Source: Symbiodinium natans (Eukaryota; Sar; Dinophyceae; Suessiales; Symbiodiniaceae). From it: 64,000 nucleotides of DNA. The notes beneath the pieces are model-generated. The model did not search any database and had not been told where the DNA came from. It saw nothing but the letters and a program-made list of their open reading frames with translations. The DNA lies in the NCBI GenBank assembly GCA_905221605.1, contig CAJNDS010002371.1, positions 337,678 through 401,677 of the forward strand. Direction: 5' to 3'. A program made the translations under genes and the position numbers. Shown in pieces: positions 35,250-45,090 of this stretch (position 1 is the stretch's first letter; every line of letters begins with the position of its first letter).

Positions 35250-35918
35250 ATGTCGCCGAAACGCCATTGTCGCACAGAGCCTGACGCCACGCCAGCAATG
35301 ACAGGGGAAAGTGCAGAGTCGGAGACGGATTCACTATTTGAAGGGGAGCAGGACGGCTCGGAAGCGGAGGCCGTTGACTTAGGTGAAGAGTCGGAGACGG
35401 ATTCACTATTTCGATCCTCTCCAGACGAGATGCCCACAGCGCCAGCACGTGACACTCAGCTGCGCCCAGCAGCAAAGGCTCGCACTGGACGACCAGAGGA
35501 AGGTGGCCTTCCTACCACGCCTGCCCAGAACTTGTCCATCGCTTGGAATGGGGTGCCTCCCTACATTAGCCCGGCCAGGCCACCACCACCATCACGCAGT
35601 GGAACGGACTTTCCACTCCCAGGAACAAGGCCAATGCACGAAGCTGCGCCCCCAGTGTATACACCGGGGGAAAGGCTGCAACTCTGGAGCTTGACGCTCA
35701 GCCCAGGGCCGGTCGTGGTCATTCAAGGTGTTCCACGCCGCACCTGGTTCTTCCAGCTGCAACAGGGGCACGTCCACAACTATGAGGGGCCGGCTGGACC
35801 CCATCAACACGTCCTCGTCTCCCCGATCCACACGCTTACTGGCCCACCAGTTCCAGCGGTGGGATACAGCACGCTTGAACAACATGCAGAGTCTGGCAGT
35901 TCAGCTCCTGGACGCTGA
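35250..35918 (+). CDS. hypothetical acidic then proline-rich protein, 222 aa
   Basis: The start is set at the ATG at 35250 (MSPKRHCRTEPDATPAMTG). Upstream in-frame sequence lacks coding character. Residues about 20-60 are strongly acidic and contain ESETDSLF twice, about 70 bp apart, encoded by a near-identical 20-bp direct repeat (35319-35339 and 35390-35410). The middle is Pro-rich (SPARPPPPSRSG). The last 90 residues look folded (LWSLTLSPGPVVVIQGVPRR). It is the last ORF of the compact block and is followed closely by two palindromes at 35972-36006. No family recognised. Confidence 0.5.
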   Translation: MSPKRHCRTEPDATPAMTGESAESETDSLFEGEQDGSEAEAVDLGEESETDSLFRSSPDEMPTAPARDTQLRPAAKARTGRPEEGGLPTTPAQNLSIAWNGVPPYISPARPPPPSRSGTDFPLPGTRPMHEAAPPVYTPGERLQLWSLTLSPGPVVVIQGVPRRTWFFQLQQGHVHNYEGPAGPHQHVLVSPIHTLTGPPVPAVGYSTLEQHAESGSSAPGR

Positions 35919-36006
35919 ACACTGGCCTGTTTTCTTCTTTACTTTAATCTCACGGCCGAACCAGCCTAAATCTGAGCACTGCTCAGCTGGTGAGGAGCAC
36001 TGCTCC

Positions 36007-36554
36007 CATGTACAAAAGTAACAATCATCGACGATTGAGAGGTCGCACAGCACTGGGGAAAAAGCAGGTCTTAACATTATTGCAGTTTGAGCTCACTTCT
36101 TCACCAGCCATGTACTTAGTGAGGATTGCCTTACTCTGAATCCGGGAGGCCCAGCCCAACACACACTGCTGCAAATCTGCCAAAGTGACTGCTCTACGGT
36201 CCTCTGCCTTCCTGCATCAATGATCCATGTGGGACGCCACAAGATGGACATTGAGGGAGACGGCCAATCAGGTACGACCCACTTGCAGGAAGGTGCGTGT
36301 CTACTGGACGCAGTGAGACACAGTAGGATGACGGGAGCTACAACTCTTTTCACCCATATGACAGCTAGCTACCAAGCTACAGCTCTTGCTCAACACTCTA
36401 ACCAAGTCAAGAAGCTCGCCTCGTCTCACACTGATCTACACCTAGTGAATTCGGTTTCACCTCTCCAACCGCCGCTCCAAACTAATTTTCGGTGCTCAGA
36501 ACGGTGCGAATCGCCCGCAATGAGCAGAGCCCGCTCGCTCAGCGTTCAATAAAT
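36007..36554. other. no gene resolved
   Basis: A spacer between the last palindrome and the right (AGT)n array. Short frames on both strands have no recognisable features. Confidence 0.4.
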
Positions 36555-37700
<1,146 letters not shown>

Positions 37701-38429
37701 AGTGTGTGTGAGGATTTCCGGCACTTCTGAGAAACAAAGTGGTGCGAAGTTCGCTGCTTTGTGATGCCTCCGGCCACACCGCAAGCAAGCATAAAGTTTA
37801 TAACGTATTCTGATGTATTTATTGTGTCTTGTTCATGTTTGGTTTTCAAAATTGTGTTTGCACGTTATTTTGGCCTGGCTGCATCATGGCGGAATAAATA
37901 GCTGTTTTGCTTTGTGTTCGCCGCGCGGGGTTGTAATTTGATGTGAATTGTGCGAAAACAACAGTGTCAGATGTAGTTAGGCAAAAGCCCGCTCACAGCC
38001 ACACAAAAAGCAGGAAGCTTGGCATTGACAAAGACAAGACTTGAAGGTGACCAGTCGAACAATTTTCGTTGCAATTAACATCAAAGAACCTACAAAGGCA
38101 CACAAATGCACTGCAAATTGTTTGAAGTGCATCATGTTCCAGAACTTTGCAAAGTCAGTTGCCTTGTTCTTTAAGTTGAGAAGCAACTTTTGCTTCGTGT
38201 CTGTTTCTTGCCTTTTCTTTCAGCATGCCCACGTACTGTTGCGCCTGCTGTACTGCTTGCTATCTGCCTTGCTGCTGCTGTTGCAAGTACGCCCCCCATG
38301 GGTCTGAGCTTTGCCCCGGAGTCTCAACACCCTGGCCTCTACTTCTACCGTCCCTAAGACCTTGCTCTGTCAGGCGACGCTGGCCCACTTGCCATGCTTC
38401 ACGCACAACACGTGGCTCTTTCCTTTAGG
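37701..38429. other. unassigned sequence left of the nested copia elements
   Basis: No clear gene. The plus strand has a Cys-rich frame at 38225-38428 (PTYCCACCTACYLPCCCCC) after an acceptor-like TTTTCTTTCAG, and the minus strand a 69-aa frame. By the nested-insertion model, at least the right edge should be leader sequence of the inverted 5' part of the second copia element. How far that leader extends left is unknown. Confidence 0.3.
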
Positions 38430-38434
38430 CCAAG

Positions 38435-38971
38435 CGTTGAAACTCGTGGCACAGCTACGGGGGCCTAAGGGACCTCAGGTCAAGACTACACTCAACCCTC
38501 ACAGCACGAAGTGCGGACTCTTTTCACTGCGCTGTTCACAGCTTCTCGAGCTCCGCTCGTCTTGAGCCAATGCGAGCACGGCTCTCCAGCTTCAAACACT
38601 GTCTGCCAGACATGGGAAAACAAAGGTACTTCAGGTGAAAACACTCAGCCATGGAACTTCTACTCCTAAACACTGTGGGTAGGTTCCTAGCACCTCTTAG
38701 GTGCTCTGCTGAGCTCTGTGCAGACCTAAACTGGCTTGAGTCACTTCTGGTCACCAAATACCAGGTCACAAACAGAAAACGAGTTCCGACAAACGAGTTT
38801 CGAGAAAACGGACAGAAAACGGTTCTTCCTACTCAAAACAAGATCTCACCAAGCCAAAACAAATCTGCACTGCCTGACATGTCCTCGTGCCTATGCTTCA
38901 TACTCATAGCAGACAACTCAAGTGCACATCACGTGTCAACTGGGAAACTAGGAGGGTCACATATATCAACT
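38435..38971 (-). repeat. element 1, 3' LTR (537 bp)
   Basis: Near-identical to 48004-48537. In element sense it begins AGTTGATATATG and ends GAGTTTCAACG. It contains TTGGCTCAAG (minus strand, 38561-38570), identical to the 3' end of the dinoflagellate spliced leader. It carries CACCTCTTAGG where the other LTR has CACTCAGG. Confidence 0.97.
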
Positions 38972-38978
38972 CCCCCTC
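38972..38978 (-). other. element 1 polypurine tract
   Basis: In element sense GAGGGGG directly precedes the 3' LTR, as expected for plus-strand priming. Confidence 0.85.
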
Positions 38979-39180
38979 ATGACCAAGAGTTTCACTGTTG
39001 GTCACGTCAACTAAGCTCCACGCAAAGCCAACTAAGCTTCTCGCCGGGCCATGGATTCCGGCGCATTCCTCAGTCCTAGACCGCTGCACTGCTTCAGACC
39101 GCTGGAGGTCGACTAACTCTCGCAAAGTAACCTGGCTGGGCGGGTGAGCGGGTCAGCCAGGGCGGGCGGGTGGGCTCAAA
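38979..39180 (-). other. element 1 3' untranslated region
   Basis: About 200 bp between the pol stop and the purine tract, with no ORF. Unlike element 2, there is no env-position gene here. Confidence 0.7.
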
Positions 39181-42100
39181 TTACCGCAGTCGCAAGCTTT
39201 CCAGGGCGACGTCCGCGAAAGCTGGCGGATAGTGCTGCGTTGCTTTGAGATCAAAGTTTCGTGAATGATCTCCCTTGCAGGTACATGCAAATGTTTCGGA
39301 CATTGTTCGCACAAACTGTTCATCGTTCGACATCAGTTTCCAAATCTTTCGGATAGGTAATCCATCTCTGCCTACCAAGCCTGAAACACAGCCGTGCACT
39401 TCGCCAGTGTAATGGGTTCTTTGCTTTGCAAACGAACGGGTGCTTGCCCATCCCCAGTAGGCACACCGCTGCGGCCATTCTATGACCCATACCCCCACTT
39501 GCGGGTGGTTCACCATCACTAAGAAGCTCCGCCAGAGCTTGCGATGCACCGTGAACAAAGCTTGTAGATGGTCCTGATAGCCCGGCCGATCTTCGTGTCG
39601 CCGTTGGTACGGGCTACCTCCGGTACAAGGAGTGCTGCTCCAGAAAACAACCTTCATCCCCCATTCTCTTGCAACATTCATTGCAGACATGACCCGCTCC
39701 ACGGTGTCATTCGAGGTCCCGTCAACCCCTTGAGTAATTGGCAAGACGAATACTTGGTGCACACTTCCTTGCAGGTACAGATTCGAACGTGAACTCGTGC
39801 AAAACTCGATCAGCAAAGTTGAATATTCAGTCTCGAGTTCGCATAGCCGACAGAAAGCTTCATATTCGAGGTTGTCCGGCCCGAGTATCGAATCTAGCAC
39901 TCCAGACAGCAACAAGCAAGACCTGACTGCCGGGACCTCTCGGAAATCGATGCTGGTCACATCTTCTAGTCCGAGGGTTGCTGTATGCTTTGCTGTTTGG
40001 AGGCGATTTAAATTCTTTGTGAGAAGATCGCTCACGTTCTCGGTTCCGGCCACTCCCTCTACTGCTAACTCGCCGCTATGGACACGGTCTTGGATAAAGC
40101 ACAACCTCAAGTCTATATGCCGCATGCGTCTGAGTAGCCCCTCCATGCTGGCAATTTGCCTAGCTGAGGCAGAGTCAGTGTACACGCGGTGGGGTTTCTG
40201 GAGGGTGCCCCAGATATGCGCCGTCAATTGCGCAAGTCCTGCCACCTCTTTCGCTGCCTCGGCGATGGCAAACAACTCTGCCTCTGCTGAGCTGAGTGCG
40301 ACAACGCTTTGCAGTCGGCTGTACCCCTTTATGCAGTACCACGTACTGTCCACTGCAATGTAGATCACTCCGCCACTGGTGCTCTTCCGGGCTACGCTCA
40401 TCTCGCTGCCCCAATTGCTGTCGCAATAGGCTACCAGGCTGGCATTCTCCCCCTCATTGGTCTTGCCATCTCCGAGCGGGAAGATTTGATCTAACAGCGG
40501 AAACGCTGCTAACCATCGCAGGAACTTGCGAAGTGCATCTTCATGCACTTGCCGTGGCATGCTTTGTCCGCGCGACAACATGGAGTGAAAGTACGTTATA
40601 TCTGAGCGAGTTTGACAGAGCCACCCTATCTTCCCTAGGCAACTTCGGAACCGTGAAGCTGCTTCACTTGACAGCTCCTTCGTAGGCTCTTCAACACTCT
40701 CCGCATCGTACATACTCCTGATGTCGGGTGTCGTCAAGGATGCTTTTACGGTGGATATGTCCCATCCGAAGGATGTAAAGACCGACTTCACATACTCAGG
40801 CTTCACCCCAAGCATGATCTGTCGTCCATCCCAACGGATTAAACGACCGAGGAATTCCATCTGCCCATCTTCGATCAGCCTCCCTGTCACTTTGACTTTC
40901 AAGACTGAACTCAGGGCTTCGTGGACGTACTCGAACCCTTTTTCGGTAGAGGACACAATGAGCAAATCATCCACGTACGCTAACATGATGATATACTCCC
41001 ATCCGGATTCAAGGTTGACCCATCCGCTGAAAAGCGTCGGTTCAAGCGGACTCGCTTGTAAGCCTAGTGCAGATACGATCCTGTTCAGGTGTCGCTGCCA
41101 GCTAAGGCTGGCGGAACGCAAACCGTAGAGCGCTTTCTCTAGTATCAAGTACGCGGTTTCGCCGCACTCGAGCGCGAATGTACTTGGCAACTCGATAATG
41201 GTGGGTTCCACTACCTGCGCAAAGAGAAACGCGGTGGAGATGTCGAGGCCGTAAGCCCGCATCTTTCCCTTCGCCGCCCGTGCAAGGACGATCTTGAGGG
41301 CTTCCACCGACGCGGTATTAGAACTCAATCCCAAATCGAGCGCGGATGGTCGGCCATGGGCAAAATCCTTAGCGACTATCCTTGCTCGGACTAGTCCTGG
41401 GGCCTTCTGGGTGAGGACCCATCGGGACCTGACTGTCCGACAGTTTGGGTTGGCTTTGCGGTATTCATCAATCTCGCTCTTTGATCTTGCATAACCAACT
41501 TTCAGACTATCGAGCGCATTCACCTCTTTCTTGATTCCTTGCCATGTCTCTTCAGGATCCAGCTGAAAACCTTCCAGGTCATCGTAGCTGGCTCTAGGTC
41601 GATTCACCCAGAGAGTCCTGTCTTGGATTCTCATGTACGTCCCTGCGGACTCATCTTCCTTTTTCTCTTTAACTGAAGAACATATACAAGGGTGATCCTG
41701 GAGATTCAACAACTCAACTGTTTCACGCTCGACCGACCGTTGTTGCTTGTGGTGCTGTTGTTGTGTTGTTGTATTCAAGCAAACATACGGGAACTTCTCC
41801 ACGCTCGACCGACCAACAAGTAAGTGACATGCTGCTTCGACGTCGTAGTGGTCACAACAAGAAAGTGGTTGTGGTGTGTAGTGGGCGTTCTCGAGCAATT
41901 CCTCCAGGTATCGGACTGGGACCCCCTCATGGAACGTCTGGGGATGCTCTAGAGCGTCTCCCATATCCTCATCCTCAGCCTCGGACGGCTGGTATTCGGA
42001 TACATTCCAGTCAGCGTCTGGTGCTGATATCTCCGGGATCTCTAGGTCTCCGACTCCTGCTTGCTCAGGATCAAACGCTCGGACCTCCTCTCCTCCAAAG

Positions 42101-43614
42101 CGTGTTCGCTTGTTCGGCTTCATTTGCTCGTCATCATCGTATGGGTCTTCTCCAATTAGCTCCTCAGGTCTTCGGTCGACCTTCGGTCCTTCATCTAATG
42201 CCTCCAGAGCATCATCGATGGAATCACGCAACCATTTTTGGTATCTCTTCACACACCTTTGGGAATGCCTGCTCGAGCTGACGCCTTCCTGGCATCCGGG
42301 GCACTTGGGCGTAACGCCATGTTGTCTCACCCAGTCTATGGGAGGACCTCCACCTGGAACATATGGGAGAAACAGCTCTTTGGTCTTCGGTGCTTCAGGC
42401 GGGGGCACGAAGCCATCTAGGGCCTTTGCACCGGGCAGAAGATTTGCGTCGAAACGCAACGGGTAGAGCAATTTGAGTCCGGGCGCGATCACCCGTTTCG
42501 TCTCCCCACTATCCAAGCGGATTTCCATGGCATGACCTGTGCTCCCAAGCACTGGTCCCAAGTAGATCCCTCGAGCATACTTGGCATCCGCATCAGGTCT
42601 TCTAGCCCGCGTTATCTTAGCGTATGCTACCGCACCGAACGGATACGTGACTTGCGGTCGCACTCGATCTCCGCGGATCTTCTGCATGGGTGTCATGGTC
42701 GACCCTACAGAAACTGAAAACCTGTTGTGCGTGTGTGCTGCGTATTGAAACAAAAGGTCGAAAACATCCGCACACTCACCATCCAAAACAACGCCATGTT
42801 CACGCAACTCAAGCTCATGTGTTGCTACGATTCCTTTCAGGGTCCTAATGGCTCGTTCTGCTGCTGGTGCATGCCTTTCGGGTGCAAAGCTGTCCTCAGT
42901 ACCCTCACAAAGATCAGCGAGCCTCGCTGCGATGTTCTTCGTGAGTCCCTCTGCATCAGACATGAAATGCGGTTGTTTAACACCAAAGTGCCTGACCCAG
43001 GGATACAAATGCTCTGCTGTTGTTGCTGCGCTCTCTCCCTCAGGTCTAAAGCAAACTGCAATCGCAAAGCTCATGGTATGAACCAGTACGATGAATGCAA
43101 GCTTGCGAAAGAAGCACTGGTCAAGCTGAAATTCTCTCGGGTTCAGGTCGCTACGCTTTCGGGCTGGAGTGGTCCCTCTAGTGCGCTGGCAAAACTCACA
43201 GTCAGACATGTATGGTACGTGTCCCTGCATGCAGTGCTGAAGCTCTGCCTGTTTACTACGCACATTGTCACCAATGATTCCTTCTTCAGTGACTAACTCA
43301 AAATGCTGTTGTGGCTGTCGCGTATCGGGCTCTTTTTTCTCGTCTTGGGACAAAGCTGCAAGGATCGGATTGAGCTTCTCCGTACTCCCTTTCAGGGAGA
43401 CGGGGAGCGAGAACGATCGCGCTCTTGGCGATCTCGGCGACGCCTGACAAGTTCCATGAATGCAGCCGACGGCGCGCCACTCCACGGCGCGGAACTGGAG
43501 GAGGCGGAGGTATCGGAAGCGCCAGCCTCGGCGCGACCGACCTCGCAGCCTGTATGTCCTGCGACCTTGCTCGGCGCCGATCCTCGTATTGTTGGCCAGT
43601 GAGGACTCCCGCAT
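39181..43614 (-). CDS. element 1 Pol: integrase, reverse transcriptase, RNase H, extra C-terminal domain
   Basis: A 1477-codon frame. Codons 1 to about 90 belong to the inserted segment; copia homology starts near EKKEPDTRQPQ (residue 93). Integrase zinc site: H127, H132, C139, C142 (HCMQGHVPYMSDCEFC). The core includes the catalytic-like Asp in MSDAEG and Glu in AAERAIRTLKG. The reverse transcriptase has LDISTAFL and the catalytic YVDD near residue 879. RNase H motifs are AYCDSNW, ALSSAEAEL, VYTDSASARQ and GTENVSDLLTKNL (about 1060-1200). The last 250 residues form an extra domain with LLIEFCTSSRS and WSSTPCTGGSP, shared with element 2. The frame has no stops and looks intact, but it is not in frame with gag-protease because of the insert. 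Confidence 0.95.
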   Translation of the reverse strand: MRESSLANNTRIGAEQGRRTYRLRGRSRRGWRFRYLRLLQFRAVEWRAVGCIHGTCQASPRSPRARSFSLPVSLKGSTEKLNPILAALSQDEKKEPDTRQPQQHFELVTEEGIIGDNVRSKQAELQHCMQGHVPYMSDCEFCQRTRGTTPARKRSDLNPREFQLDQCFFRKLAFIVLVHTMSFAIAVCFRPEGESAATTAEHLYPWVRHFGVKQPHFMSDAEGLTKNIAARLADLCEGTEDSFAPERHAPAAERAIRTLKGIVATHELELREHGVVLDGECADVFDLLFQYAAHTHNRFSVSVGSTMTPMQKIRGDRVRPQVTYPFGAVAYAKITRARRPDADAKYARGIYLGPVLGSTGHAMEIRLDSGETKRVIAPGLKLLYPLRFDANLLPGAKALDGFVPPPEAPKTKELFLPYVPGGGPPIDWVRQHGVTPKCPGCQEGVSSSRHSQRCVKRYQKWLRDSIDDALEALDEGPKVDRRPEELIGEDPYDDDEQMKPNKRTRFGGEEVRAFDPEQAGVGDLEIPEISAPDADWNVSEYQPSEAEDEDMGDALEHPQTFHEGVPVRYLEELLENAHYTPQPLSCCDHYDVEAACHLLVGRSSVEKFPYVCLNTTTQQQHHKQQRSVERETVELLNLQDHPCICSSVKEKKEDESAGTYMRIQDRTLWVNRPRASYDDLEGFQLDPEETWQGIKKEVNALDSLKVGYARSKSEIDEYRKANPNCRTVRSRWVLTQKAPGLVRARIVAKDFAHGRPSALDLGLSSNTASVEALKIVLARAAKGKMRAYGLDISTAFLFAQVVEPTIIELPSTFALECGETAYLILEKALYGLRSASLSWQRHLNRIVSALGLQASPLEPTLFSGWVNLESGWEYIIMLAYVDDLLIVSSTEKGFEYVHEALSSVLKVKVTGRLIEDGQMEFLGRLIRWDGRQIMLGVKPEYVKSVFTSFGWDISTVKASLTTPDIRSMYDAESVEEPTKELSSEAASRFRSCLGKIGWLCQTRSDITYFHSMLSRGQSMPRQVHEDALRKFLRWLAAFPLLDQIFPLGDGKTNEGENASLVAYCDSNWGSEMSVARKSTSGGVIYIAVDSTWYCIKGYSRLQSVVALSSAEAELFAIAEAAKEVAGLAQLTAHIWGTLQKPHRVYTDSASARQIASMEGLLRRMRHIDLRLCFIQDRVHSGELAVEGVAGTENVSDLLTKNLNRLQTAKHTATLGLEDVTSIDFREVPAVRSCLLLSGVLDSILGPDNLEYEAFCRLCELETEYSTLLIEFCTSSRSNLYLQGSVHQVFVLPITQGVDGTSNDTVERVMSAMNVAREWGMKVVFWSSTPCTGGSPYQRRHEDRPGYQDHLQALFTVHRKLWRSFLVMVNHPQVGVWVIEWPQRCAYWGWASTRSFAKQRTHYTGEVHGCVSGLVGRDGLPIRKIWKLMSNDEQFVRTMSETFACTCKGDHSRNFDLKATQHYPPAFADVALESLRLR

Positions 43615-45090
43615 CGAGTTGAGCGCGAAGGCTCATTGTGTTGAATGGCCTTCCTGCCGGTATCAATGTCCCCGCTTCTCCTGTTTCCATCGTTTCTGCA
43701 ATCCTCATCACCGTACTGGAGAGGTCGTTGGCGGCTTCCGGGGGTGCCAAGCTGACCGGCAGCTGGGCATGGTCCTTCGCTTGCATCCGCAGGAAGCTCT
43801 CCCTCAAAGGCCCGAGGGCTTGCAGCCCTTCTGCGGTGTGGCCTGGTGTGCTCAGATGCAGCTGCAGATACGGACCACGATAGCCCAGGTTGGAAAGTGA
43901 TTCCCGCCATGGATGTCACCCGGAGAGTGCTCTTCGCATGCCTGGGCTGGGGACCCCGGCGGTGCTCCGTGTACACTGCCGTCGGGCTGACCGGTTCCCC
44001 CGGCGGTTGCATCATGGAGATAGGAGGATCCTTCGGATGTGGTGGGGTCGATGGAGCCGGAACCTCCGTGGTTGGCCTCCACTCTCCCCAATCCTCGTCG
44101 GACTCGTCTATCTCCACCACCACTGTCGATGATTCTGGTCCTGGGCTCGGAGGTGCTGCCGCGGTTGTTTCCTTCGGGATCGGCTGAGGAAACTCGCTCG
44201 GTCCCAATGCAACCACTGAGCGAGCCTTGCCTTCTGTCACTCCAAGTTCCAGCTGCTCTGGTTCGGCAAGAGCCTCCTCCCATGTGGCCCAATTCACCGG
44301 GTTCTGCGTCACGCGGAGGCCCTCCTTGGAGATGACGTGCGTGAAGCCCTGCATGTTGGCTTCGTGTGGTTCGCTCATCAAATGGGCTTCGGTGACATAC
44401 TTCTGGCACAAGAGGCAATACAGCGTCACCGGCGTGTCCGGTGGGTCGCTGTCTCCCGGAGCTTGTGCTGTCCACGCTCCTCCAAATCGACGAGCAATCC
44501 ACGTCATCCATCCTGTCGACGCCCAGCGCCGTTTTCCTCTCCGTGTTGGCGCTGACGATCCGGCGTGGGGCCGGATGGCTCCCGAGGATCGACTCCCATG
44601 GTCGATTGGTCCACATGGTCCGGCAGCAAATTCCGAACCGGTCTCATGGCCTTGCCCTTTTCCTTGGATTTGATCTTCGGCGTCGGCTTCATCAGGACTA
44701 TGGCGGGTTCCTCGGCTGGAGCCTCTGAGATCGAAGGATCCGTTTGGAATTCCCTCACCCCAGTGTGGGACGACGGTGCCTCCGCCGCTTCCGTCTCTTC
44801 CATGATGTACTCTATCGAAGGCGATGAGGTCGAAGGGTCCAGCCTTGCCGAATCCCCTTCCGGGTCCAGATCCATCTCGTCCCCTCCAGTGGACTCCGCC
44901 TCGGCATACGTTGCCTGGAGTTCCTCTCGGAGATTCTGTGGAAGCTCTATGCCATGCTGCGCGGCGTTGGCCTCCAACAATATCAATCTCCTGCGTCTCG
45001 CCCCCTGGCGCATGCCTTCCAACTCTTGAATGCTCCGTTGCATCGTTGCACTCGGATCCATAGCGGCGGTCTCCTATCTGTCCTACTCTA
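43340..45090 (-). other. foreign coding segment inserted between protease and integrase of element 1
   Basis: About 1.75 kb has no counterpart in element 2. It has its own ATG (45061) and reads MDPSATMQRSIQELEGM with a basic then acidic N-terminus (to about 44560). In a second frame follows LYCLLCQKYVTEAHLMSEPH (C-x2-C ... H-x5-H, U1-like zinc finger, about 44350-44420) and an acidic Pro-rich stretch (VVVEIDESDEDWGEW). It returns to the first frame near 43900 (LRESFLRMQAKDHAQLPVSL) to about 43370, ending in IPPPPPVPRR. Two compensating frameshifts are implied. No introns are seen, so capture from an mRNA, or a lineage-specific domain of this family, are both possible. Exact edges are uncertain. 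Confidence 0.6.

Larger units (their letters stand above)
27955..36006 (+). repeat. family of at least 17 short CACTG-centred inverted repeats
   Basis: Perfect odd-length palindromes with arms of 5 to 7 bp and a fixed core CA-C-TG: 27955-27969, 27977-27991, 28004-28014, 28049-28063, 28691-28701, 28712-28724, 29412-29422, 29445-29457, 30765-30775, 30787-30797, 30813-30823, 32853-32863, 32887-32897, 33382-33392, 34376-34388, 35972-35986, 35994-36006. The central base is always C on the plus strand. Outer arm bases differ between copies but stay complementary. They sit in spacers and in linker parts of the kinase-like and 1036-aa genes, often in twos or threes 15 to 45 bp apart. Confidence 0.9.
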
